A stretch of DNA of 41,241 nt from an uncultured Eubacterium sp. (lineage in GTDB: Bacteria; Bacillota; Clostridia; Lachnospirales; Lachnospiraceae), in assembly GCA_910585745.1 (NCBI GenBank), contig CAJUFM010000022.1, positions 1 to 41,241 of the forward strand, in the 5' to 3' direction. The notes beneath the pieces are model-generated. The model had not been told where the DNA came from. It made no database searches and saw only the letters and a list, made by a program, of their open reading frames with translations. Positions within the stretch are counted from its first letter, which is position 1, and each line of letters starts with the position of its first letter. Made by a program: the position numbers and the translations under genes. Positions 24,720 through 32,599 of the stretch are shown in pieces.

Positions 24720-26869
24720 ACCGCATTCCCCTTTCCATAAAATATCAAAGACTCTCTTCGTGCCGGACGAAACAGCAGATACAGAAAAACAATTAACAAA
24801 ACCCCCGCCACAATCGTTCCAATCCCAAATGCCCCTGAGATAATAAGAGATCCAAACTGATATATCATCAGCGCTGTCACATAAGCAAATACACACTGGT
24901 ATCCAATGGCAAACCAGAACCACCTGATGTTGTTCATCTCACGTTTGATGGCACCCATTGCCGCAAAACACGGAGCACACAGGAGGTTAAATGCCAGAAA
25001 CGAATATCCGGCGATGGGGGGCATCCCCTGGAAGTCCAGCACACCAAACACTCCCACAACCTCTTCTTTCGCCACAAGTCCCATCACAGTGGCAACTGCT
25101 GCCGCCGCATCTCCAAATCCCAGCGGAGCAAATACCCACTTTATCGCAGCACCAATATGTCCAAGAACACTGTCCGCCAGCTCCAGATCTGCATGGAAAC
25201 CGAAAACTCCATCTCTCCAGCCAAATACCGATGCCATCCAGATGATAATAGTAGAAAGGAGAATGACGGTTCCCGCCTTCTTAATAAAGGACCATCCCCG
25301 CTCCCACATACTTCTGAAAACAGTACCTGCCGTCGGCAGATGGTATTCCGGCAGCTCCATTACGAAAGGAGCGGCTTCTCCGGCAAACAGTCTTGTCTTT
25401 TTTAAAATAATGCCAGAAATAATGATGGCAGCCATTCCGAGAAAATATGCGCTTGGGGCCACCCATCCAGCACCCCCGAACAGGGTGCTGCTGATCAGCG
25501 CGATAATTGGCAGCTTCGCCCCGCAGGGAATAAATGTGGTGGTCATGATCGTCATTTTTCGGACGCGGTCACTCTCAATGGTACGGGACGCCATGATTCC
25601 CGGCACTCCACAGCCAGTTCCGATCAGCATAGGAATAAAGGATTTTCCCGAAAGCCCAAACCGACGGAAAATACGGTCCATGATAAATGCCACCCGGGCC
25701 ATATAACCACAGGATTCTAAAAACGCCAGAAAAAGAAACAAAACCAACATTTGTGGTACGAAACCAAGAACGGCACCGACACCGCCAATGATGCCCTCTA
25801 TCAAAAGCCCCTTGAGCCATTCCGCACAGCCAATGGTTTCAAGCAGATTTTCCACCATTACTGGTATTCCAGGCACCCAGATCCCATGATCCGCAGAATC
25901 CGTCCCGCCAATACCGAACAGATACCAGCCCTCTCCAAAAAGACCATCATTAGTCCAGTCTGTCAACAACGTTCCCACAGAAGTTACTGAAACATAGTAT
26001 ACGATGATCATCACCACCGCAAAGATCGGCAGTGCCAGGATCCGATTTGTAACAATCTTATCAATTCTATCCGTAAGTGTCAACTTCTCACGGTCTGCCT
26101 TCTGGATACAGTCCCCAATGATCCCGGATATGTACTCATATCTCTCATTGGTAATGATACTTTCCACATCATCTTCCAACTGTGTCTCCAGCTGCTCTGA
26201 CAGTCCGGATACATCTGGCGGATTTTTCATCAGATCCTCCATCTTCTCATCTCTTTCCAAAAGCCGGATTGCCAGAAACCGTCTCTGTCTCTTCTCTGTC
26301 TCCGGGATCAGTACTTCTGCACGGGAGATCACTTCCTCCACCGCTTCACCGAAAGAATGCGCCTGCTCAAATGCCTGCTTTGCCCCGGCGGCAGCCACCG
26401 CTTTTTCCGCTGCCTTACGTACGCCAGTGCCTTTCAGGGCAGAAATCCCGACCACCTCGCAGCCCAGCTTTTCTCCCAGTTGTGCCATATCGATGCTGTC
26501 TCCCCGCTTTTCCACGGCATCCATCATGTTCACAGCGATCACCACAGGAATCCCCAGTTCCATGATCTGAGTGGAAAGGTATAAGTTTCTCTCCAGATTC
26601 GTGCCGTCAACAATGTTAATGATGGCATCCGGTTTTTCATTGATAAGGTAATTTCTAGCCACAACTTCCTCCAAGGTATATGGCGACAACGAGTAGATCC
26701 CCGGAAGGTCCGTGATCACTACTTCTTTGTGGTTTTTCAGTTTCCCTTCTTTCTTTTCTACCGTTACTCCCGGCCAGTTGCCGACAAACTGATTGGAACC
26801 CGTCAAGGCATTAAATAATGTAGTTTTCCCACAGTTCGGGTTACCTGCCAAAGCTATTTTTATTGACAT
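24704..26869 (-). CDS. feoB: ferrous iron transporter B
   Basis: 721 residues. The N-terminal G domain has GNPNCGKTT (G1), DLPG (G3) and NMMD (G4); then a helical guanine-dissociation-inhibitor domain, then the FeoB membrane core with two Gate regions (IGTGCGVPGIMASRTIES, PCGAKLPIIALIS). It imports Fe2+. ATG at 26869 is chosen over 26878 because the AAAGGA site is too close to the latter. It is preceded by two feoA genes and followed by the Cys-rich small protein, a complete feo operon. Confidence 0.96.
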   Translation of the reverse strand: MSIKIALAGNPNCGKTTLFNALTGSNQFVGNWPGVTVEKKEGKLKNHKEVVITDLPGIYSLSPYTLEEVVARNYLINEKPDAIINIVDGTNLERNLYLSTQIMELGIPVVIAVNMMDAVEKRGDSIDMAQLGEKLGCEVVGISALKGTGVRKAAEKAVAAAGAKQAFEQAHSFGEAVEEVISRAEVLIPETEKRQRRFLAIRLLERDEKMEDLMKNPPDVSGLSEQLETQLEDDVESIITNERYEYISGIIGDCIQKADREKLTLTDRIDKIVTNRILALPIFAVVMIIVYYVSVTSVGTLLTDWTNDGLFGEGWYLFGIGGTDSADHGIWVPGIPVMVENLLETIGCAEWLKGLLIEGIIGGVGAVLGFVPQMLVLFLFLAFLESCGYMARVAFIMDRIFRRFGLSGKSFIPMLIGTGCGVPGIMASRTIESDRVRKMTIMTTTFIPCGAKLPIIALISSTLFGGAGWVAPSAYFLGMAAIIISGIILKKTRLFAGEAAPFVMELPEYHLPTAGTVFRSMWERGWSFIKKAGTVILLSTIIIWMASVFGWRDGVFGFHADLELADSVLGHIGAAIKWVFAPLGFGDAAAAVATVMGLVAKEEVVGVFGVLDFQGMPPIAGYSFLAFNLLCAPCFAAMGAIKREMNNIRWFWFAIGYQCVFAYVTALMIYQFGSLIISGAFGIGTIVAGVLLIVFLYLLFRPARRESLIFYGKGNAVWAQR

Positions 26870-26894
26870 GATCTGCATTTCCTTTCTACTTAAA

Positions 26895-27122
26895 TTATAA
26901 AACTTCCACTACTATCATTTCCGCGTCTGCTTTTCTCAGAGACAGCTCATACCCCCGAACTGTTACCTCCATCGGATCACCAAGAGGCGCCATTTTCCTT
27001 ACAGATATACTAGTTCCTTTTGTGATCCCCATATCCATAATACGCCTTTTCACACTGCCTTCCCCTGTCAGCCCCATCACTTTAACCGTGGCTCCACAGG
27101 GAATGTCTCTCAATGTCTGCAT
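26895..27122 (-). CDS. feoA: FeoA-domain protein
   Basis: 75-residue SH3-like FeoA protein that supports FeoB. Family features are LRDIPCGATVKVMGLTGEGSVKRRIMDMGITKG in parts and a GYELSLRKADAEMI end. ATG at 27122 is preceded by GGAATTGAGGCT. It lies 25 nt before feoB and 4 nt after the other feoA gene. Confidence 0.92.
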   Translation of the reverse strand: MQTLRDIPCGATVKVMGLTGEGSVKRRIMDMGITKGTSISVRKMAPLGDPMEVTVRGYELSLRKADAEMIVVEVL

Positions 27123-27126
27123 AGCC

Positions 27127-27351
27127 TCAATTCCTTTCCACCATAATCTTATTTGCCATATTCTTTCCAATGGCAATCCTGGAATCCATCACGCGGACAA
27201 TCATGTTTCCTTCCATCTTGTTGATCACCGTAACAGAACTTCCCTCGACAAAACCAAGATTTTTCAAAAAACGCTTTGTGTCGTCCCTGCCGGAAATCCG
27301 GTGGATCATTCCAGACTCTCCAGAACTAAACATAGATAACGGCATAAACAT
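27127..27351 (-). CDS. feoA: FeoA-domain protein (first gene of feo operon)
   Basis: About 74 residues, with DDTKRFLKNLGFVEGSSVTVINK and DSRIAIGKNMANKIMV as FeoA hallmarks. GTG 27354, ATG 27351 and ATG 27345 are all possible starts behind the AGGA site; I chose 27351. The second feoA follows after 4 nt, and two divergent FeoA proteins before FeoB are common in Clostridia. Confidence 0.9.
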   Translation of the reverse strand: MFMPLSMFSSGESGMIHRISGRDDTKRFLKNLGFVEGSSVTVINKMEGNMIVRVMDSRIAIGKNMANKIMVERN

Positions 27352-27385
27352 CACTTCCTATTCGGATTATTTCCTTCTTACTGAT

Positions 27386-27417
27386 GTTAGTATATACTAA
27401 CTATCATTAGTTGTCAA
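27386..27417 (-). promoter_or_regulatory. feo promoter with overlapping palindromic operator
   Basis: On the minus strand TTGACA (27412-27417), a 17-bp spacer and TATACT (27389-27394) form a strong promoter. A perfect 16-bp palindrome, GTTAGTATATACTAAC (27386-27401), covers the -10 box. The TTAG...CTAA arms fit DtxR/MntR-family boxes, and the divergent gene encodes such a regulator. Confidence 0.75.
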
Positions 27418-27449
27418 CAACTTTTTAGGCAATTACTAAATGCACTTTA

Positions 27450-27478
27450 TTGATTTCATTTTTTTCTTATGTTATACT
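27450..27478 (+). promoter_or_regulatory. promoter of the DtxR/MntR-type gene
   Basis: TTGATT (27450-27455), a 17-bp spacer and TATACT (27473-27478) lie 56 bp before the start codon. The palindromic operator is 49 bp upstream of this -35. Confidence 0.55.
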
Positions 27479-27534
27479 TATAATCAATACTTACAATACC
27501 CGAATACACTGGGCAGGTTTTGGGGGAGATATTT

Positions 27535-27912
27535 ATGACATTAAACGAATCATCAGAAAACTATCTGGAAACGATACTTATGCTGAGCAGGAAACTTCCT
27601 GTGGTTCGCTCGGTGGATATCGCAGAAGACATGGGGTTTAAAAAATCCAGCGTCAGCGTAGCCATGAAGCAGCTACGCGAGAATGATTATATAACAGTAA
27701 CAAAAGCGGGATTTATTTATCTTACAGAAAAAGGAAAAGAAGTGGCGGAAATGATCTACGAACGCCATGAATTTTTGTCCTCCTGGCTGACTGAGCTGGG
27801 AGTGGATGCCAAAACCGCTGCCGAAGATGCCTGCCGGATGGAACATTATATCAGTAAAGAGAGTTTTCAGGCAATCAAAGACTATATTGCCGGACGTAAG
27901 AACACAAAATAG
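27535..27912 (+). CDS. DtxR/MntR-family metal-dependent repressor
   Basis: 125 residues. The N-terminal winged helix (SENYLETILMLS, VRSVDIAEDMGFKKSSVSVAMKQL) is followed by the metal-binding dimerisation part (ERHEFLSSWL, AEDACRMEHYIS), where His and Glu ligands are conserved. It lacks the C-terminal SH3 domain of DtxR, so it is MntR-sized. GGGGGAGATATTT precedes ATG at 27535. It diverges from the feo operon and very likely represses it when metal is plentiful. Fe versus Mn specificity cannot be fixed by eye. Confidence 0.88.
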   Translation: MTLNESSENYLETILMLSRKLPVVRSVDIAEDMGFKKSSVSVAMKQLRENDYITVTKAGFIYLTEKGKEVAEMIYERHEFLSSWLTELGVDAKTAAEDACRMEHYISKESFQAIKDYIAGRKNTK

Positions 27913-27951
27913 TGCCCTGGCCCAACGGCGTGAATTTGATAAGATTTCCAC

Positions 27952-27990
27952 AAAAAAGCCACCCGGTTCCCGGACGGCTTTTCTCTTTTT
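27952..27990. terminator. bidirectional terminator
   Basis: AAAAGCC-AC-CCGG and CCGG-AC-GGCTTTT form an A/T-flanked stem between the convergent repressor gene and the superoxide reductase gene, with T-runs in both directions. Confidence 0.65.
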
Positions 27991-28005
27991 CTATATGACA
28001 TCAGA

Positions 28006-28392
28006 TTATTTAAATGACCTCTCCCACAGTCCATGCTCATTGCAGTAAGCATATACAGCTGAGATGGTCTCGCCCTCTTCCAGCAGAAACTTTGTCTCTG
28101 GCTCCCTTCCTGCCTCGAAATCCCTGCGGTACATTCCATGATTGGTGTGCACAGCCACCCAGCCGATATAATGTTCTTTTACCATCGGATGAAGAATACT
28201 GCCCACTCTGACCGTCACAGCATTTCCCTGAACCTCCACCTCCGGAATGTGTTTTTCTCCAGCGCCTTCACTGGTGTTCGGATGAATTTCCTTGAGTTTC
28301 ACACTGCTGCAGTCGCCAGCTCCCTTTCCTTCAACCAGTTCCATGATGGAACTGCAGTCCTCACACATGTAAAATTTTGCTTCCTTATGCAT
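28006..28392 (-). CDS. superoxide reductase (desulfoferrodoxin family)
   Basis: 128 residues. The catalytic centre II ligands are all visible: His48 (EKHIP), His68 and His74 (LHPMVKEHYIGW), Cys117 and His120 (AYCNEHGLW). It reduces superoxide to peroxide in anaerobes. The N-terminal desulforedoxin centre I is incomplete: Cys10, Cys13 and a single Cys28 where the family has an adjacent Cys pair. Centre I may therefore be lost or altered while activity remains. It neighbours the feo genes and hydE. Confidence 0.88.
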   Translation of the reverse strand: MHKEAKFYMCEDCSSIMELVEGKGAGDCSSVKLKEIHPNTSEGAGEKHIPEVEVQGNAVTVRVGSILHPMVKEHYIGWVAVHTNHGMYRRDFEAGREPETKFLLEEGETISAVYAYCNEHGLWERSFK

Positions 28393-28511
28393 CGATTTCC
28401 CTCCTTGCGTTTTCTCTGCTCTTCCTGCACCAGACGGCAGAATTTAACTATAGTTTCCACGCATTTTGGAAAATTATACATAACAGCAAACCGCAAACTG
28501 ATTCTGGGGGA

Positions 28512-29525
28512 TCACTTCTCCCGCTTTACATCTCCTCTCGCCTCCACCACCCGGTATCCAGCAGACACTACCTGCTTTTTCAGAAGGTCAACGCTCTGAG
28601 CGGCTTCTAAACCGGTGGATATCTTATTTTCATAGAGATCATAAAGTTTCCGCACCCTCATGGGAGACAGGTTTGGCATAACTACATTTGCCCCCGCCTG
28701 CAGTCCCAATTCACGTCCCCTGGGGTGGATCGTTCCCAAAGCTGTCGTAGCAGGGATCAATGCATAGGGAAACATCAATCTCAAGATAGAGACCAGACGA
28801 AGAGTCTGGGAAAGCGTTCCGTTTTCACAGCCAGCAAAGGGCGTCTCGCCATGGCTGATATAGGGACCGATCCCGATCATATCCGGTTCCAGTTTCTGCA
28901 GAAAACGCAGATCCTGGATGAGATGTTCCGTCGCCTGATAAGGCGATCCCACCATAAATCCAGAACCCACCTGATAACCAATCTCTTTCAGATCAATTAA
29001 ACACCGCTTCCGGTTAGAAGCACTCATTTCCTTTGGATGGAGCTTCTGGTAATGTTTTTCCGAAGCAGTCTCATGCCGGAGCAGATACCGGTTGGCACCG
29101 GCATCAAAATATGCCTGATAACTCTCCCTGGGTTTCTCGCCAATGGACAAGGTGATGGCGCAGTCTGGGTGCTCATGCCGAACCGCCGCCACGATCTCGC
29201 ATATTTTTTCATCAGTAAAATAGGGATCTTCTCCGCTCTGCAGCACAAAGGTCCGGAATCCCAGATCGTATCCTTCCTGACAGCAGGACAGGATCTCATC
29301 TTTCGTAAGACGGTACCGCACAGCCCCTGTATTGCCTCCGCGGATCCCGCAGTAATAACAATTATTCTTACAGTAATTAGAAAATTCGATCAAGCCCCGG
29401 ATATACACCTCATCGCCATAATACTGGCGGCGCAGGGCATCTGCTTCGTCCGCCAGATAAGAAGCGGTCTCCGGGGAATCATTTTCCAATAATTCTTTTA
29501 ATTCGATATCTGAAAAATCTCTCAT
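28512..29525 (-). CDS. hydE: [FeFe] hydrogenase H-cluster maturase HydE
   Basis: 337-residue radical SAM enzyme with the CxxxCxxC cluster motif in NYCKNNCYYCGIRGGN, plus SGEDPYFTDEKI, ETASEKHYQKLHP and the GMIGIGPYISHGETPF-like region typical of HydE rather than BioB. It helps build the diiron subcluster of [FeFe] hydrogenase. hydF, hydG and the hydrogenase are not in the window. The C-terminus ends in a charged tail. Confidence 0.9.
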   Translation of the reverse strand: MRDFSDIELKELLENDSPETASYLADEADALRRQYYGDEVYIRGLIEFSNYCKNNCYYCGIRGGNTGAVRYRLTKDEILSCCQEGYDLGFRTFVLQSGEDPYFTDEKICEIVAAVRHEHPDCAITLSIGEKPRESYQAYFDAGANRYLLRHETASEKHYQKLHPKEMSASNRKRCLIDLKEIGYQVGSGFMVGSPYQATEHLIQDLRFLQKLEPDMIGIGPYISHGETPFAGCENGTLSQTLRLVSILRLMFPYALIPATTALGTIHPRGRELGLQAGANVVMPNLSPMRVRKLYDLYENKISTGLEAAQSVDLLKKQVVSAGYRVVEARGDVKREK

Positions 29526-29655
29526 TGCTGATCAACCTCTCTTGTATTATCAGAAGTCCTTATACCCAAAAATTAGCCATGTATTATTTTATGATATCTC
29601 CTATGGCACATCTAATACAATACCTCTTTCTCTTTTATAACTTCCACACTTTTAT

Positions 29656-29739
29656 AAAAATCTAGACAAAATCCACTGGATATAATCGCAAACCCCTTTA
29701 TTTTCAAGCATTCCGCAATCAAAAAATCTAGACAAAATC
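29656..29739. repeat. 18-bp direct repeat pair
   Basis: AAAAATCTAGACAAAATC occurs at 29656-29673 and again at 29722-29739, 66 bp apart. The second copy ends 7 bp before the YhcG-type gene stop. They may mark the edge of the accessory insertion that starts here. Confidence 0.6.
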
Positions 29740-29745
29740 ATTTTT

Positions 29746-30771
29746 CTAATCTTCTTCATCAAACATAATCTTGTCCACTAACTGCTTTAATTCCTCCCTA
29801 TTGGGCAAATACAACTCATATTTTGAAACAAACAAATTTGTATCCATTCCATAAGTAGCATATTTTACTAACAATTCGTCCTTATCCCTCGCTAGCACAA
29901 TGCCAATGGGCGGGTTATCATCTGGTTCATTCTCTTCTTCTGCAAAATATCCCATGTACATATTCATTTGTCCGATATCATCATATTGAACCGCATTTAC
30001 CTTTAAATCAATTAAAACAAAACACTTCAAAATGCGATGATAAAATACTAAATCACATTTGTAGATATGATTATTGATATTCATTGGAAACTGTTCCTTA
30101 ACAAAAGTAAAACCTTTCCCCAGTTCCAACAAAAACTCCTGCAAATTAGCACATATTTTACGCTCCAATTCATTCTCATCATAATGACTATCTGCATTAA
30201 GATTTAAAAACTCAAGTGTATAAACGTCTTTTATGACATCCTGTGGTTTTTCTATTACAGCCCCCTTGTTTGCAAGTTCTAAAATGCCTTCTTTATCTCT
30301 GCTGGCTGCCAGTCGCAGGAATAGCGCACTCTTTTTCTGTCTTTTTAATGTACGGACATCCCAATGCTCTGCAATACACTGTTTAGAATAAAATTCCCGC
30401 TCCAATTCATCATCAATACGAATTAATTCACATATATGTGACCACGTCAGCTTTTCTACATTTTCATATCCATTTGGATATGTCTGATAAAATTTTCTCA
30501 TGTTATAGAGATTGGGTCTGCTATACCCTTTTCCCATTCTCAAAGTCAAATCACCGGCTAAAGATTTTAACAGATTCATTCCATATTCCGCATGTTCTTT
30601 CCCTTGTTGCTCAAATTCCACAATATATCTGCCATTATCCCAATAAGTCTCTAACTGGCTTTTCTTTACCTCTGTTGCAGCTTTTGCAACGCCCTGTTCT
30701 ATCCGGTCTGCTATTTTTTCAACAAGTGCTTTATATTCTTTTGTAGTATCCGTTGTTTTTATATCATTCAT
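29746..30771 (-). CDS. PD-(D/E)XK nuclease-family protein (YhcG/DUF1016)
   Basis: 341 residues. The N-terminal helical DUF1016 domain (about 15-165, YWDNGRYIVEFEQQGKEHAEYG, MGKGYSRPNLYNMRKFY in parts) is followed by a PD-(D/E)XK-like core (about 190-330) with KCDLVFYHRILKCFVLIDLKV, where Asp, Asp and Lys fit the catalytic triad. The family is often found in genomic islands with restriction or mobile functions. It stands alone here, at the edge of a decayed accessory region. Confidence 0.85.
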   Translation of the reverse strand: MNDIKTTDTTKEYKALVEKIADRIEQGVAKAATEVKKSQLETYWDNGRYIVEFEQQGKEHAEYGMNLLKSLAGDLTLRMGKGYSRPNLYNMRKFYQTYPNGYENVEKLTWSHICELIRIDDELEREFYSKQCIAEHWDVRTLKRQKKSALFLRLAASRDKEGILELANKGAVIEKPQDVIKDVYTLEFLNLNADSHYDENELERKICANLQEFLLELGKGFTFVKEQFPMNINNHIYKCDLVFYHRILKCFVLIDLKVNAVQYDDIGQMNMYMGYFAEEENEPDDNPPIGIVLARDKDELLVKYATYGMDTNLFVSKYELYLPNREELKQLVDKIMFDEED

Positions 30772-30875
30772 ACAAACAGCCTCCGAATCTACACTGTATT
30801 TGTAAAATCAACATACATATCTATTTCATTATAACAATCCATACCAAGATTATCCACTATAACTTAAATTTTGTC

Positions 30876-30916
30876 AAAAGAACCCTCGCAAGTCTACCTA
30901 AAGACCTACGGGGTTC
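30876..30916 (-). terminator. probable terminator after the small protein gene
   Basis: On the minus strand CCCCGTAGGTCT and AGACTTGCGAGGG form an imperfect stem with a 6-nt loop, followed by TTCTTTTG. It lies 14 nt downstream of the stop at 30930. Confidence 0.45.
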
Positions 30917-30929
30917 CCATAAAACGCTA

Positions 30930-31169
30930 TTACCACACTTCCAAACTATCCTCTGCATCCACCCAAGCCTGCATCTCCCCATCCAGATACAACCTCGCAT
31001 ACTCCAACGGCTCATCAATCGCCAGTGCATTCAAAGCACACTGCAAATTTGGTGTTACCTTTAACCTATGTTCCGCCTTATTGCAGTCAATCCGTAGCAG
31101 ATAACCGTTAAATGTCGTAATGTCAATACTATTGTAATACTTATTGTACCTTGCATATATCAGTTGCAC
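30930..31169 (-). CDS. small conserved protein (DUF6061-like)
   Basis: 79 residues beginning MQLIYARYNKYYNSIDI and ending with PLEYARLYLDGEMQAWVD. I recall a small Lachnospiraceae family (DUF6061) with IYARYN and PLEYA...LNGD elements, but this is memory, not a search. GTG start with a GAAGGATA site. The first 15 residues closely match the gene starting at 41197. Confidence 0.55.
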   Translation of the reverse strand: MQLIYARYNKYYNSIDITTFNGYLLRIDCNKAEHRLKVTPNLQCALNALAIDEPLEYARLYLDGEMQAWVDAEDSLEVW

Positions 31170-31485
31170 TATCCTTCGTCCTTTCTTGATAAAATCAATC
31201 TCATATTTCCCAACTAACCATTCTCTACTCCAACACCATACACATCATCGTCCCAAAGCTCCCTCATTTGGCGTAAAACTGGTGTAAATTTTCTTTCCCT
31301 GCACTCACAACCTCTCAAAATTCCAACATTCTAGCTCCCATCCCCCACTTACGGTCTTGTAAGGTTGGGGGAATTTAGGTTATAAAAACTCAAGAAACCT
31401 TAAATGCTTTGCTGTTGTTATCATTTTCTAAGCCTTTTACATATACGGACTATTTCGTGTAGTTTTAGTATCAAAAATAATAGAT
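31170..31485. other. non-coding stretch with a strong hairpin
   Basis: No credible gene. At 31342-31371, CCCCCA-CTTAC and GTAAG-GT-TGGGGG form an 11-bp stem with a small bulge and a 6-nt loop and no T-run. It resembles end structures of IS200/IS605-type elements, but no transposase is next to it. Confidence 0.35.
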
Positions 31486-32040
31486 TTAAAACATATATCG
31501 AATATGATTAAAAAATCTGCCAAATAAGTAGCTGATCATGGAGATACTTTCTTCCAGCGAATAACTGCTGCGTTTTAATATACTAAAATAAATAAGAAGC
31601 TTTAGATGGAGGTATATCTCTATGCCATCGTTCCACAAAATTCCTACATGAGCAACTTTATTTCTAATGTCAACAAAATGTGATATCTTTTGTTTAAAAT
31701 CATCTGTAGTATAGCTTTTTGAAATGCCAAGTTTTATATGTTCGATTCTTTCAGTTATTTGCTTAAGTCCTTTTTCATATGAAGAGTAAAAACTAAAAAT
31801 TATCATTTTTAAAGTTGGATGTTTAAGTTGACCGACTATTCCTTTAGCCCTATTTTTCAAATCACTATTAAATTCAGTTTCGTCTATTTTTTCTATTAAT
31901 TCTTGACAAAGATTGTTTATTTCATTTGACGAATTATCAATTCCCCCAGATTCCGTTTTTATTAGATCATATTCTCGTTGAAATGCCACACATATATCTG
32001 ATACTTGTGTATATGAAATAGAGGAACAACTTTTGTTGCT
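31486..32040 (-). pseudogene. C-terminal fragment of a HEPN (ApeA-like) protein
   Basis: About 175 residues of convincing helical sequence, with VDIRNKVAHVG (the R-N-x-x-x-H RNase motif of HEPN domains) and a C-terminal FFNHIRYMF. HEPN proteins of the ApeA type are anti-phage RNases. The N-terminal part is missing: beyond about 32040 the frame runs into antisense of a recombinase remnant. The nominal start at 32121 is therefore artificial. The original gene was cut by a deletion or insertion. Confidence 0.6.
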
Positions 32041-32045
32041 TTGAG

Positions 32046-32487
32046 GCAGGAACAATACAAGGCGGATAGCGGAAATCGACAGGCTGATTGAAAAAGTATT
32101 TGAGCGGAACGCAGGCGGCACACTCTCCGATGAACGCTTTGCTAAAATGCTTCAGAACTACGAAAGGAACAGAAAGCATTAACGCGGGAAGTGGAAGAAA
32201 ACCGCCAAACCTTGCAGAACGCCGAACAGCGGGTAATGGATTTAAGGCTTGTCTTACGCACTTTGCGGGAAATGACCGACATTAAAGAACTTACCCCTAC
32301 GCTTGTCAATTCGCTGATTGAGCGTATCGAAGTCCACAACAGCGACAAATCCAGCGGTCACAGCCATGTGAAGGTGGATATTTATTTTACGGCGGTGGGT
32401 ATGATAGATATTCCCACCGAAAAAGAAATCCTTGCCACAATGGAAGAAATACGGAACAACCCGCAGGACTTCAAATTTGTGGCGTAA
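32046..32487 (+). pseudogene. 3' remnant of a large serine recombinase
   Basis: Frame 1 reads RRIAEIDRLIEKVFERNAGG then LSDERFAKMLQNYER; after one missing base near 32163 the frame becomes REVEENRQTLQNAEQRV and runs to a normal C-terminus at 32487 (ERIEVHNSDKSSGHSHVKVD, IYFTAVG). This is the C-terminal region (DUF4368-type) of Tn4451/TnpX-like recombinases. The N-terminal catalytic domain is absent. It is a relic of an integrated mobile element. Confidence 0.8.
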
Positions 32488-32494
32488 CAAACGA

Positions 32495-32530
32495 ATACGG
32501 TGTAATCCCTTTTATAGAGTTACACTGTAT
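32495..32530. repeat. inverted repeat after the recombinase remnant
   Basis: ATACGGTGTAA (32495-32505) and TTACACTGTAT (32520-32530) pair over 11 positions with one G-T. It could be the recombinase gene terminator or part of the element end. Confidence 0.4.
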
Positions 32531-32599
32531 CCTACATAAAAACATCCTTATCTGGCGACAGCAAAAGAGCTCCTCCTGTTTTTATCGCAAATTTAAATT

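Noticed and set aside
24906..25706. 266-residue ORF antisense to feoB
   Set aside because: Low-complexity shadow of a clear feoB gene.
31342..31371. IS200/IS605 element end
   Set aside because: The hairpin is suggestive, but no TnpA or TnpB reading frame lies nearby.
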